This document shows, in pieces, positions 10,837 to 23,243 of a stretch of DNA of 64,000 nucleotides. Each line of letters starts with the position of its first letter. Position 1 is the first letter of the stretch. This stretch comes from Crossaster papposus (taxonomy: Eukaryota > Echinodermata > Asteroidea > Velatida > Solasteridae). The stretch spans positions 124,001 through 188,000 of the forward strand of contig JBAIAA010000735.1 in the NCBI GenBank assembly GCA_037893245.1, read 5' to 3'. The position numbers and the translations under genes are program-made. Under the pieces are notes generated by a model. The model was not told the DNA's origin, searched no databases, and saw nothing but the letters and a program-made list of their open reading frames with translations.

Positions 10837-11566
10837 ACAAGTTTTTGGTATGACATGAGGTACTCGACTCGGAGTGACAAAGTAGACACTTTCTTGGTCA
10901 GTACCCGAGAGTTTGGTTGACCACAACCTCGGTCTGCTCAGGATAATTATTTCCTTGAAAGTGATTTCATTTTCATTACAAATAGTTACACAGAGTGGTG
11001 CAGTGGGAAGCGTGATGGGCCCATAACCCAGAGGCCCGAGGACCGAAACCTCGCTCTGCTAAAGAGGTATTTTTGCTTCACTGTTATTCAAATTTAATAA
11101 TTACTTTAGAATGTTTTTAGAATGTCTGCTTTTATTTTGTTTGTTGTTTTTCTAAATTTACATGAGGCATGGTGGCGCAGTGGAAGCTTGCTGGGCCTAT
11201 AACCCAGAGTGCCGAGGATCAAAACCTCGTTCTGCTGCTAATAAGTTTTTGGTATGACTTGAAGTACTCGACTCAGAGTGACAAAGTAGACCCTTTCTTG
11301 GTCAGTAACCGAGAGTTCGGATGATCACAACCTCGGTCTGCTCAGGATAATTTTGTATTTTGTAGGGATTTTATTTTCATTAAAAATAGTTACGCAGAGT
11401 AGTGCAGCGTGAGCGTGATGGGCCCATAGCCCAGAGGTCCGAGGACCAAAACCTCGCTTTGCTAACTAGGTATTTTTGCTTCACTGCTATTCACATTTAA
11501 TAATTATTTTAGAATGTTTTTAGAATGTCTGCTTTCATTTTGTTTGCATTTTCTAAATTTACATGA

Positions 11567-11638
11567 GGCATAGTGGCGCAGTTGAAGCGTGCTGGGCCCA
11601 TAACCCAGAGGTCCGAGGATCGAAACCTCGCTCTGCTA
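11567..11638 (+). tRNA. A-type tRNA-iMet(CAU)-like copy
   Basis: Matches the reference A copy; its upstream spacer has the B/C-type TTATTTTAG form, a sign of conversion between half-units. Confidence 0.7.
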
Positions 11639-12196
11639 ACAAGTTTTTGGTATGACATGAGGTACTCGACTCGGAGTGACAAAGTAGAAACTTTCTTGGT
11701 CAGTACCCGAGAGTTTGGTTGACCACAACCTCGGTCTGCTCAGGATAATTATTTCCTTGAAAGTGATTTCATTTTCATTACAAATAGTTACGCAGAGTGG
11801 TGCAGTGGGAAGCGTGATGGGCCCATAACCCAGAGGCCCGAGGACCGAAACCTCGCTCTGCTAAAGAGGTATTTTTGCTTCACTGTTATTCAAATTTAAT
11901 AATTATTTTAGAATGTTTTTAGAATGTCTGCTTTTATTTTGTTTGTTGTTTTTCTAAATTTACATGAGGCATGGTGGCGCAGTGGAAGCTTGCTGGGCCT
12001 ATAACCCAGAGTGCCGAGGATCAAAAAAACTCGTTCTGCTGCTAATAAGTTTTTGGTATGACTTGAAGTACTCGACTCAGAGTGACAAAGTAGACCCTTT
12101 CTTGGTCAGTAACCGAGAGTTCGGATGATCACAACCTCGGTCTGCTCAGGATAATTTTGTATTTGATAGGGATTTCATTTTCATTAAAAATAGTTA

Positions 12197-12261
12197 CGCA
12201 GAGTAGTGCAGCGGGAGCGTGATGGGCCCAGAGGTCCGAGGACCAAAACCTCGCTTTGCTA
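12197..12261 (+). pseudogene. D module with anticodon loop deleted
   Basis: 65 nt rather than 72. Seven bases between two CCC repeats are lost, removing the anticodon and part of the stem. Identical deletions occur at 14195-14259 and 15388-15452, so one event was copied by duplication. Confidence 0.85.
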
Positions 12262-12363
12262 ACTAGGTATTTTTGCTTCACTGCTATTCACATTTAATAA
12301 ATATTGTAGAATGTTTTTAGAATGTCTGCTTTCATTTTGTTTGCATTTTCTAAATTTACATGA

Positions 12364-12435
12364 GGCATAGTGGCGCAGTTGAAGCGTGCTGGGCCCATAA
12401 CCCAGAGGTCCGAGGATCGAAACCTCGCTCTGCTA
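12364..12435 (+). tRNA. A-type tRNA-iMet(CAU)-like copy
   Basis: Matches the reference. It is followed by R1 and then directly by a D-type half-unit, so B and C are skipped here. Confidence 0.7.
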
Positions 12436-12761
12436 ACAAGTTTTTGGTATGACATGAGGTACTCAACTCGGAGTGACAAAGTAGACACTTTCTTGGTCAG
12501 TACCCGAGAGTTTGGTTGACCACAACCTCGGTCTGCTCAGGATAATTTTGTATTTGATAGGGATTTCATTTTCATTAAAAATAGTTACGCAGAGTAGTGC
12601 AGCGGGAGCGTGATGGGCCCATAGCCCAGAGGTCCGAGGACCAAAACCTCGCTTTGCTAACTAGGTATTTTTGCTTCACTGCTATTCACATTTAATAAAT
12701 ATTGTAGAATGTTTTTAGAATGTCTGCTTTCATTTTGTTTGCATTTTCTAAATTTACATGA

Positions 12762-12833
12762 GGCATAGTGGCGCAGTTGAAGCGTGCTGGGCCCATAACC
12801 CAGAGGTCCGAGGATCGAAACCTCGCTCTGCTA
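12762..12833 (+). tRNA. A-type tRNA-iMet(CAU)-like copy
   Basis: Matches the reference; only 398 bp from the previous A copy because of the half-unit jump. Confidence 0.7.
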
Positions 12834-13564
12834 ACAAGTTTTTGGTATGACATGAGGTACTCGACTCGGAGTGACAAAGTAGACACTTTCTTGGTCAGTA
12901 CCCGAGAGTTTGGTTGACCACAACCTCGGTCTGCTCAGGATAATTATTTCCTTGAAAGTGATTTCATTTTCATTACAAATAGTTACGCAGAGTGGTGCAG
13001 TGGGAAGCGTGATGGGCCCATAACCCAGAGGCCCGAGGACCGAAACCTCGCTCTGCTAAAGAGGTATTTTTGCTTCACTGTTATTCAAATTTAATATTTA
13101 TTTTAGAATGTTTTTAGAATGTCTGCTTTTATTTTGTTTGTTGTTTTTCTAAATTTACATGAGGCATGGTGGCGCAGTGGAAGCTTGCTGGGCCTATAAC
13201 CCAGAGTGCCGAGGATCAAAACCTCGTTCTGCTGCTAATAAGTTTTTGGTATGACTTGAAGTACTCGACTCAGAGTGACAAAGTAGACCCTTTCTTGGTC
13301 AGTAACCGAGAGTTCGGATGATCACAACCTCGGTCTGCTCAGGATAATTTTGTATTTGATAGGGATTTCATTTTCATTAAAAATAGTTACGCAGAGTAGT
13401 GCAGCGGGAGCGTGATGGGCCCATAGCCCAGAGGTCCGAGGACCAAAACCTCGTTTTGCTAACTAGATATTTTTGCTTCACTGCTATTCACATTTAATAA
13501 ATATTGTAGAATGTTTTTAGAATGTCTGCTTTCATTTTTGTTTGCATTTTCTAAATTTACATGA

Positions 13565-13636
13565 GGCATAGTGGCGCAGTTGAAGCGTGCTGGGCCCATA
13601 ACCCAGAGGTCCGAGGATCGAAACCTCGCTCTGCTA
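13565..13636 (+). tRNA. A-type tRNA-iMet(CAU)-like copy
   Basis: Matches the reference; an extra T lies in the upstream T-rich spacer, shared with the unit 3,191 bp downstream. Confidence 0.7.
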
Positions 13637-14194
13637 ACAAGTTTTTGGTATGACATGAGGTACTCGACTCGGAGTGACAAAGTAGACACTTTCTTGGTCA
13701 GTACCCGAGAGTTTGGTTGACCACAACCTCGGTCTGCTCAGAATAATTATTTCCTTGAAAGTGATTTCATTTTCATTACAAATAGTTACGCAGAGTGGTG
13801 CAGTGGGAAGCGTGATGGGCCCATAACCCAGAGGCCCAAGGACCGAAACCTCGCTCTGCTAAAGAGGTATTTTTGCTTCACTGTTATTCAAATTTAATAA
13901 TTATTTTAGAATGTTTTTAGAATGTCTGCTTTTATTTTGTTTGTTGTTTTTCTAAATTTACATGAGGCATGGTGGCGCAGTGGAAGCTTGCTGGGCCTAT
14001 AACCCAGAGTGCCGAGGATCAAAAAAACTCGTTCTGCTGCTAATAAGTTTTTGGTATGACTTGAAGTACTCGACTCAGAGTGACAAAGTAGACCCTTTCT
14101 TGGTCAGTAACCGAGAGTTCGGATGATCACAACCTCGGTCTGCTCAGGATAATTTTGTATTTGATAGGGATTTCATTTTCATTAAAAATAGTTA

Positions 14195-14259
14195 CGCAGA
14201 GTAGTGCAGCGGGAGCGTGATGGGCCCAGAGGTCCGAGGACCAAAACCTCGCTTTGCTA
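14195..14259 (+). pseudogene. D module with anticodon loop deleted
   Basis: Second copy of the 7-bp anticodon-loop deletion, 1,998 bp from the first. Confidence 0.85.
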
Positions 14260-14361
14260 ACTAGGTATTTTTGCTTCACTGCTATTCACATTTAATAAAT
14301 ATTGTAGAATGTTTTTAGAATGTCTGCTTTCATTTTGTTTGCATTTTCTAAATTTACATGA

Positions 14362-14433
14362 GGCATAGTGGCGCAGTTGAAGCGTGCTGGGCCCATAACC
14401 CAGAGGTCCGAGGATCGAAACCTCGCTCTGCTA
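14362..14433 (+). tRNA. A-type tRNA-iMet(CAU)-like copy
   Basis: Matches the reference A copy. Confidence 0.7.
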
Positions 14434-14759
14434 ACAAGTTTTTGGTATGACATGAGGTACTCGACTCGGAGTGACAAAGTAGACACTTTCTTGGTCAGTA
14501 CCCGAGAGTTTGGTTGACCACAACCTCGGTCTGCTCAGGATAATTTTGTATTTGATAGGGATTTCATTTTCATTAAAAATAGTTACGCAGAGTAGTGCAG
14601 CGGGAGCGTGATGGGCCCATAGCCCAGAGGTCCGAGGACCAAAACCTCGCTTTGCTAACTAGGTATTTTTGCTTCACTGCTATTCACATTTAATAAATAT
14701 TGTAGAATGTTTTTAGAATGTCTGCTTTCATTTTGTTTGCATTTTCTAAATTTACATGA

Positions 14760-14831
14760 GGCATAGTGGCGCAGTTGAAGCGTGCTGGGCCCATAACCCA
14801 GAGGTCCGAGGATTGAAACCTCGCTCTGCTA
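14760..14831 (+). tRNA. A-type tRNA-Met(CAU)-like copy, variant
   Basis: C56 to T in the T loop, which weakens the B box. Lies 398 bp after the previous A copy. Confidence 0.6.
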
Positions 14832-15387
14832 ACAAGTTTTTGGTATGACATGAGGTACTCGACTCGGAGTGACAAAGTAGACACTTTCTTGGTCAGTACC
14901 CGAGAGTTTGGTTGACCACAACCTCGGTCTGCTCAGGATAATTATTTCCTTGAAAGTGATTTCATTTTCATTACAAATAGTTACGCAGAGTGGTGCAGTG
15001 GGAAGCGTGATGGGCCCATAACCCAAAGGCCCGAGGACCGAAACCTCGCTCTGCTAAAGAGGTATTTTTGCTTCACTGTTATTCAAATTTAATAATTATT
15101 TTAGAATGTTTTTAGAATGTCTGCTTTTATTTTGTTTGTTGTTTTTCTAAATTTACATGAGGCATGGTGGCGCAGTGGAAGCTTGCTGGGCCTATAACCC
15201 AGAGTGCCGAGGATCAAAACCTCGTTCTGCTGCTAATAAGTTTTTGGTATGACTTGAAGTACTCGACTCAGAGTGACAAAGTAGACCCTTTCTTGGTCAG
15301 TAACCGAGAGTTCGGATGATCACAACCTCGGTCTGCTCAGGATAATTTTGTATTTGATAGGGATTTCATTTTCATTAAAAATAGTTA

Positions 15388-15452
15388 CGCAGAGTAGTGC
15401 AGCGGGAGCGTGATGGGCCCAGAGGTCCGAGGACCAAAACCTCGCTTTGCTA
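15388..15452 (+). pseudogene. D module with anticodon loop deleted
   Basis: Third copy of the same 7-bp deletion, 3,191 bp from the first. Confidence 0.85.
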
Positions 15453-15554
15453 ACTAGGTATTTTTGCTTCACTGCTATTCACATTTAATAAATATTGTAG
15501 AATGTTTTTAGAATGTCTGCTTTCATTTTGTTTGCATTTTCTAAATTTACATGA

Positions 15555-15626
15555 GGCATAGTGGCGCAGTTGAAGCGTGCTGGGCCCATAACCCAGAGGT
15601 CCGAGGATCGAAACCTCGCTCTGCTA
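15555..15626 (+). tRNA. A-type tRNA-iMet(CAU)-like copy
   Basis: Matches the reference A copy. Confidence 0.7.
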
Positions 15627-15952
15627 ACAAGTTTTTGGTATGACATGAGGTACTCGACTCGGAGTGACAAAGTAGACACTTTCTTGGTCAGTACCTGAGA
15701 GTTTGGTTGACCACAACCTCGGTCTGCTCAGGATAATTTTGTATTTGATAGGGATTTCATTTTCATTAAAAATAGTTACGCAGAGTAGTGCAGCGGGAGC
15801 GTGATGGGCCCATAGCCCAGAGGTCCGAGGACCAAAACCTCACTTTGCTAACTAGGTATTTTTGCTTCACTGCTATTCACATTTAATAAATATTGTAGAA
15901 TGTTTTTAGAATGTCTGCTTTCATTTTGTTTGCATTTTCTAAATTTACATGA

Positions 15953-16024
15953 GGCATAGTGGCGCAGTTGAAGCGTGCTGGGCCCATAACCCAGAGGTCC
16001 GAGGATCGAAACCTCGCTCTGCTA
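15953..16024 (+). tRNA. A-type tRNA-iMet(CAU)-like copy
   Basis: Matches the reference; 398 bp after the previous A copy. Confidence 0.7.
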
Positions 16025-16755
16025 ACAAGTTTTTGGTATGACATGAGGTACTCGACTCGGAGTGACAAAGTAGACACTTTCTTGGTCAGTACCCGAGAGT
16101 TTGGTTGACCACAACCTCGGTCTGCTCAGGATAATTATTTCCTTGAAAGTGATTTCATTTTCATTACAAATAGTTACGCAGAGTGGTGCAGTGGGAAGCG
16201 TGATGGGCCCATAACCCAGAGGCCCGAGGACCGAAACCTCGCTCTGCTAAAGAGGTATTTTTGCTTCACTGTTATTCAAATTTAATATTTATTTTAGAAT
16301 GTTTTTAGAATGTCTGCTTTTATTTTGTTTGTTGTTTTTCTAAATTTACATGAGGCATGGTGGCGCAGTGGAAGCTTGCTGGGCCTATAACCCAGAGTGC
16401 CGAGGATCAAAACCTCGTTCTGCTGCTAATAAGTTTTTGGTATGACTTGAAGTACTCGACTCAGAGTGACAAAGTAGACCCTTTCTTGGTCAGTAACCGA
16501 GAGTTCGGATGATCACAACCTCGGTCTGCTCAGGATAATTTTGTATTTGATAGGGATTTCATTTTCATTAAAAATAGTTACGCAGAGTAGTGCAGCGGGA
16601 GCGTGATGGGCCCATAGCCCAGAGGTCCGAGGACCAAAACCTCGTTTTGCTAACTAGATATTTTTGCTTCACTGCTATTCACATTTAATAAATATTGTAG
16701 AATGTTTTTAGAATGTCTGCTTTCATTTTTGTTTGCATTTTCTAAATTTACATGA

Positions 16756-16827
16756 GGCATAGTGGCGCAGTTGAAGCGTGCTGGGCCCATAACCCAGAGG
16801 TCCGAGGATCGAAACCTCGCTCTGCTA
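16756..16827 (+). tRNA. A-type tRNA-iMet(CAU)-like copy
   Basis: Matches the reference; shares the extra upstream T with the unit 3,191 bp before it. Confidence 0.7.
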
Positions 16828-17557
16828 ACAAGTTTTTGGTATGACATGAGGTACTCGACTCGGAGTGACAAAGTAGACACTTTCTTGGTCAGTACCCGAG
16901 AGTTTGGTTGACCACAACCTCGGTCTGCTCAGAATAATTATTTCCTTGAAAGTGATTTCATTTTCATTACAAATAGTTACGCAGAGTGGTGCAGTGGGAA
17001 GCGTGATGGGCCCATAACCCAGAGGCCCAAGGACCGAAACCTCGCTCTGCTAAAGAGGTATTTTTGCTTCACTGTTATTCAAATTTAATAATTATTTTAG
17101 AATGTTTTTAGAATGTCTGCTTTTATTTTGTTTGTCGTTTTTCTAAATTTACATGAGGCATGGTGGCGCAGTGGAAGCTTGCTGGGCCTATAACCCAGAG
17201 TGCCGAGGATCAAAACCTCGTTCTGCTGCTAATAAGTTTTTGGTATGACTTGAAGTACTCGACTCAGAGTGACAAAGTAGACCCTTTCTTGGTCAGTAAC
17301 CGAGAGTTCGGATGATCACAACCTCGGTCTGCTCAGGATAATTTTGTATTTGATAGGGATTTCATTTTCATTAAAAATAGTTACGCAGAGTAGTGCAGCG
17401 GGAGCGTGATGGGCCCATAGCCCAGAGGTCCGAGGACCAAAACCTCGCTTTGCTAACTAGGTATTTTTGCTTCACTGCTATTCACATTTAATAAATATTG
17501 TAGAATGTTTTTAGAATGTCTGCTTTCATTTTGTTTGCATTTTCTAAATTTACATGA

Positions 17558-17629
17558 GGCATAGTGGCGCAGTTGAAGCGTGCTGGGCCCATAACCCAGA
17601 GGTCCGAGGATCGAAACCTCGCTCTGCTA
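17558..17629 (+). tRNA. A-type tRNA-iMet(CAU)-like copy
   Basis: Matches the reference A copy. Confidence 0.7.
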
Positions 17630-18359
17630 ACAAGTTTTTGGTATGACATGAGGTACTCAACTCGGAGTGACAAAGTAGACACTTTCTTGGTCAGTACCCG
17701 AGAGTTTGGTTGACCACAACCTCGGTCTGCTCAGGATAATTATTTCCTTGAAAGTGATTTCATTTTCATTACAAATAGTTACGCAGAGTGGTGCAGTGGG
17801 AAGCGTGATGGGCCCATAACCCAGAGGCCCGAGGACCGAAACCTCGCTCTGCTAAAGAGGTATTTTTGCTTCACTGTTATTCAAATTTAATAATTATTTT
17901 AGAATGTTTTTAGAATGTCTGCTTTTATTTTGTTTGTTGTTTTTCTAAATTTACATGAGGCATGGTGGCGCAGTGGAAGCTTGCTGGGCCTATAACCCAG
18001 AGTGCCGAGGATCAAAACCTCGTTCTGCTGCTAATAAGTTTTTGGTATGACTTGAAGTACTCGACTCAGAGTGACAAAGTAGACCCTTTCTTGGTCAGTA
18101 ACCGAGAGTTCGGATGATCACAACCTCGGTCTGCTCAGGATAATTTTGTATTTGATAGGGATTTCATTTTCATTAAAAATAGTTACGCAGAGTAGTGCAG
18201 CGGGAGCGTGATGGGCCCATAGCCCAGAGGTCCGAGGACCAAAACCTCGCTTTGCTAACTAGGTATTTTTGCTTCACTGCTATTCACATTTAATAAATAT
18301 TGTAGAATGTTTTTAGAATGTCTGCTTTCATTTTGTTTGCATTTTCTAAATTTACATGA

Positions 18360-18431
18360 GGCATAGTGGCGCAGTTGAAGCGTGCTGGGCCCATAACCCA
18401 GAGGTCCGAGGATCGAAACCTCGCTCTGCTA
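18360..18431 (+). tRNA. A-type tRNA-iMet(CAU)-like copy
   Basis: Matches the reference; its unit shares rare R1 and spacer variants with the unit 8,397 bp upstream. Confidence 0.7.
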
Positions 18432-19161
18432 ACAAGTTTTTGGTATGACATGAGGTACTCGACTCGGAGTGACAAAGTAGACACTTTCTTGGTCAGTGCC
18501 CGAGAGTTTGGTTGACCACAACCTCGGTCTGCTCAGGATAATTAATTCCTTGAAAGTGATTTCATTTTCATTACAAATAGTTACGCAGAGTGGTGCAGTG
18601 GGAAGCGTGATGGGCCCATAACCCAGAGGCCCGAGGACCGAAACCTCGCTCTGCTAAAGAGGTATTTTTGCTTCACTGTTATTCAAATTTAATAATTATT
18701 TTAGAATGTTTTTAGAATGTCTGCTTTTATTTTGTTTGTTGTTTTTCTAAATTTACATGAGGCATGGTGGCGCAGTGGAAGCTTGCTGGGCCTATAACCC
18801 AGAGTGCCGAGGATCAAAACCTCGTTCTGCTGCTAATAAGTTTTTGGTATGACTTGAAGTACTCGACTCAAAGTGACAAAGTAGAGCCTTTCTTGGTCAG
18901 TAACCGAGAGTTCGGATGATCACAACCTCGGTCTGCTCAGGATAATTTTGTATTTGATAGGGATTTCATTTTCATTAAAAATATTTACGCAGAGTAGTGC
19001 AGCGGGAGCGTGATGGGCCCATAGCCCAGAGGTCCGAGGACCAAAACCTCGCTTTGCTAACTAGGTATTTTTGCTTCACTGCTATTCACATTTAATAAAT
19101 ATTGTAGAATGTTTTTAGAATGTCTGCTTTCATTTTGTTTGCATTTTCTAAATTTACATGA

Positions 19162-19233
19162 GGCATAGTGGCGCAGTTGAAGCGTGCTGGGCCCATAACC
19201 CAGAGGTCCGAGGATCGAAACCTCGCTCTGCTA
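19162..19233 (+). tRNA. A-type tRNA-iMet(CAU)-like copy
   Basis: Matches the reference A copy. Confidence 0.7.
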
Positions 19234-19963
19234 ACAAGTTTTTGGTATGACATGAGGTACTCGACTCGGAGTGACAAAGTAGACACTTTCTTGGTCAGTA
19301 CCCGAGAGTTTGGTTGACCACAACCTCAGTCTGCTCAGGATAATTATTTCCTTGAAAGTGATTTCATTTTCATTACAAATAGTTACGCAGAGTGGTGCAG
19401 TGGGAAGCGTGATGGGCCCATAACCCAGAGGCCCGAGGACCGAAACCTCGCTCTGCTAAAGAGGTATTTTTGCTTCACTGTTATTCAAATTTAATAATTA
19501 TTTTAGAATGTTTTTAGAATGTCTGCTTTTATTTTGTTTGTTGTTTTTCTAAATTTACATGAGGCATGGTGGCGCAGTGGAAGCTTGCTGGGCCTATAAC
19601 CCAGAGTGCCGAGGATCAAAACCTCGTTCTGCTGCTAATAAGTTTTTGGTATGACTTGAAGTACTCGACTCGGAGTGACAAAGTAGACCCTTTCTTGGTC
19701 AGTAACCGAGAGTTCGGATGATCACAACCTCGGTCTGCTCAGGATAATTTTGTATTTGATAGGGATTTCATTTTCATTAAAAATAGTTACGCAGAGTAGT
19801 GCAGCGGGAGCGTGATGGGCCCATAGCCCAGAGGTCCGAGGACCAAAACCTCGCTTTGCTAACTATGTATTTTTGCTTCACTGCTATTCACATTTAATAA
19901 ATATTGTAGAATGTTTTTAGAATGTCTGCTTTCATTTTGTTTGCATTTTCTAAATTTACATGA

Positions 19964-20035
19964 GGCATAGTGGCGCAGTTGAAGCGTGCTGGGCCCATAA
20001 CCCAGAGGTCCGAGGATCGAAACCTCGCTCTGCTA
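19964..20035 (+). tRNA. A-type tRNA-iMet(CAU)-like copy
   Basis: Matches the reference A copy. Confidence 0.7.
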
Positions 20036-20765
20036 ACAAGTTTTTGGTATGACATGAGGTACTCGACTCGGAGTGACAAAGTAGACACTTTCTTGGTCAG
20101 TACCCGAGAGTTTGGTTGACCACAACCTCGGTCTGCTCAGGATAATTATTTCCTTGAAAGTGATTTCATTTTCATTACAAATAGTTACGCAGAGTGGTGC
20201 AGTGGGAAGCGAGATGGGCCCATAACCCAGAGGCCCGAGGACCGAAACCTCGCTCTGCTAAAGAGGTATTTTTGCTTCACTGTTATTCAAATTGAATAAT
20301 TATTTTAGAATGTTTTTAGAATGTCTGCTTTTATTTTGTTTGTTGTTTTTCTAAATTTACATGAGGCATGGTGGCGCAGTGGAAGCTTGCTGGGCCTATA
20401 ACCCAGAGTGCCGAGGATCAAAACCTCGTTCTGCTGCTAATAAGTTTTTGGTATGACTTGAAGTACTCGACTCAGAGTGACAAAGTAGACCCTTTCTTGG
20501 TCAGTAACCGAGAGTTCGGATGATCACAACCTCGGTCTGCTCAGGATAATTTTGTATTTGATAGGGATTCCATTTTCATTAAAAATAGTTACGCAGAGTA
20601 GTGCAGCGGGAGCGTGATGGGCCCATAGCCCAGAGGTCCGAGGACCAAAACCTCGCTTTGCTAACTAGGTATTTTTGCTTCACTGCTATTCACATTTAAT
20701 AAATATTGTAGAATGTTTTTAGAATGTCTGCTTTCATTTTGTTTGCATTTTCTAAATTTACATGA

Positions 20766-20837
20766 GGCATAGTGGCGCAGTTGAAGCGTGCTGGGCCCAT
20801 AACCCAGAGGTCCGAGGATCGAAACCTCGCTCTGCTA
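20766..20837 (+). tRNA. A-type tRNA-iMet(CAU)-like copy
   Basis: Matches the reference A copy. Confidence 0.7.
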
Positions 20838-21567
20838 ACAAGTTTTTGGTATGACATGAGGTACTCGACTCGGAGTGACAAAGTAGACACTTTCTTGGTC
20901 AGTACCCGAGAGTTTGGTTGACCACAACCTCGGTCTGCTCAGGATAATTATTTCCTTGAAAGTGATTTCATTTTCATTACAAATAGTTACGCAGAGTGGT
21001 GCAGTGGGAAGCGTGATGGGCCCATAACCCAGAGGCCCGAGGACCGAAACCTCGCTCTGCTAAAGAGGTATTTTTGCTTCACTGTTATTCAAATTTAATA
21101 ATTATTTTAGAATGTTTTTAGAATGTCTGCTTTTATTTTGTTTGTTGTTTTTCTAAATTTACATGAGGCATGGTGGCGCAGTGGAAGCTTGCTGGGCCTA
21201 TAACCCAGAGTGCCGAGGATCAAAACCTCGTTCTGCTGCTAATAAGTTTTTGGTATGACTTGAAGTACTCGACTCAGAGTGACAAAGTAGACCCTTTCTT
21301 GGTCAGTAACCGAGAGTTCGGATGATCACAACCTCGGTCTGCTCAGGATAATTGTGTATTTGATAGGGATTTCATTTTCATTAAAAATAGTTACGCAGAG
21401 TAGTGCAGCGGGAGCGTGATGGGCCCATAGCCCAGAGTTCCGAGGACCAAAACCTCGCTTTGCTAACTAGGTATTTTTGCTTCACTGCTATTCACATTTA
21501 ATAAATATTGTAGAATGTTTTTAGAATGTCTGCTTTCATTTTGTTTGCATTTTCTAAATTTACATGA

Positions 21568-21639
21568 GGCATAGTGGCGCAGTTGAAGCGTGCTGGGCCC
21601 ATAACCCAGAGGTCCGAGGATCGAAACCTCGCTCTGCTA
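21568..21639 (+). tRNA. A-type tRNA-iMet(CAU)-like copy
   Basis: Matches the reference A copy. Confidence 0.7.
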
Positions 21640-22369
21640 ACAAGTTTTTGGTATGACATGAGGTACTCGACTCGGAGTGACAAAGTAGACACTTTCTTGG
21701 TCAGTACCCGAGAGTTTGGTTGACCACAACCTCGGTCTGCTCAGGATAATTATTTCCTTGAAAGTGATTTCATTTTCATTACAAATAGTTATGCAGAGTG
21801 GTGCAGTGGGAAGCGTGATGGGCCCATAACCCAGAGGCCCGAGGACCGAAACCTCGCTCTGCTAAAGAGGTATTTTTGCTTCACTGTTATTAAAATTTAA
21901 TAATTATTTTAGAATGTTTTTAGAATGTCTGCTTTTATTTTGTTTGTTGTTTTTCTAAATTTACATGAGGCATGGTGGCGCAGTGGAAGCTTGCTGGGCC
22001 TATAACCCAGAGTGCCGAGGATCAAAACCTCGTTCTGCTGCTAATAAGTTTTTGGTATGACTTGAAGTACTCGACTCAGAGTGACAAAGTAGACCCTTTC
22101 TTGGTCAGTAACCGAGAGTTCGGATGATCACAACCTCGGTCTGCTCAGGATAATGTTGTATTTGATAGGGATTTCATTTTCATTAAAAATAGTTACGCAG
22201 AGTAGTGCAGCGGGAGCGTGATGGGCCCATAGCCCAGAGTTCCGAGGACCAAAACCTCGCTTTGCTAACTAGGTATTTTTGCTTCACTGCTATTCACATT
22301 TAATAAATATTGTAGAATGTTTTTAGAATGTCTGCTTTCATTTTGTTTTCATTTTCTAAATTTACATGA

Positions 22370-22441
22370 GGCATAGTGGCGCAGTTGAAGCGTGCTGGGC
22401 CCATAACCCAGAGGTCCGAGGATCGAAACCTCGCTCTGCTA
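22370..22441 (+). tRNA. A-type tRNA-iMet(CAU)-like copy
   Basis: Matches the reference; the spacer before it has a GTTTTC variant also found 17,552 bp downstream. Confidence 0.7.
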
Positions 22442-23171
22442 ACAAGTTTTTGGTATGACATGAGGTACTCGACTCGGAGTGACAAAGTAGACACTTTCTT
22501 GGTCAGTACCCGAGAGTTTGGTTGACCACAACCTCGGTCTGCTCAGGATAATTATTTCCTTGAAAGTGATTTCATTTAGATTACAAACAGTTACGCAGAG
22601 TGGTGCAGTGGGAAGCGTGATGGGCCCATAACCCAGAGGCCCGAGGACCAAAACCTCGCTCTGCTAAAGAGGTATTTTTGCTTCACTGTTATTCAAATTT
22701 AATAATTATTTTAGAATGTTTTTAGAATGTCTGCTTTTATTTTGTTTGTTGTTTTTCTAAATTTACATGAGGCATGGTGGCGCAGTGGAAGCTTGCTGGG
22801 CCTATAACCCAGAGTGCCGAGGATCAAAACCTCGTTCTGCTGCTAATAAGTTTTTGGTATGACTTGAAGTACTCGACTAAGATTGACAAAGTAGACCCTT
22901 TCTTGGTCACTAACCGAGAGTTCGGATGATCACAACCTCGGTCTGCTCAGGATAATTTTGTATTTGATAGGGATTTCATTTTCATTAAAAATAGTTACGC
23001 AGAGTAGTGCAGCGGGAGCGTGATGGGCCCATAGCCCAGAGGTCCGAGGACCAAAACCTCGCTTTGCTAACTAGGTATTTTTGCTTCACTGCTATTCACA
23101 TTTAATAAATATTGTAGAATGTTTTTAGAATGTCTGCTTTCATTTTGTTTGCATTTTCTAAATTTACATGA

Positions 23172-23243
23172 GGCATAGTGGCGCAGTTGAAGCGTGCTGG
23201 GCCCATAACCCAGAGGTCCGAGGATCGAAACCTCGCTCTGCTA
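23172..23243 (+). tRNA. A-type tRNA-iMet(CAU)-like copy
   Basis: Matches the reference; the following R1 has lost one C. Confidence 0.7.
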
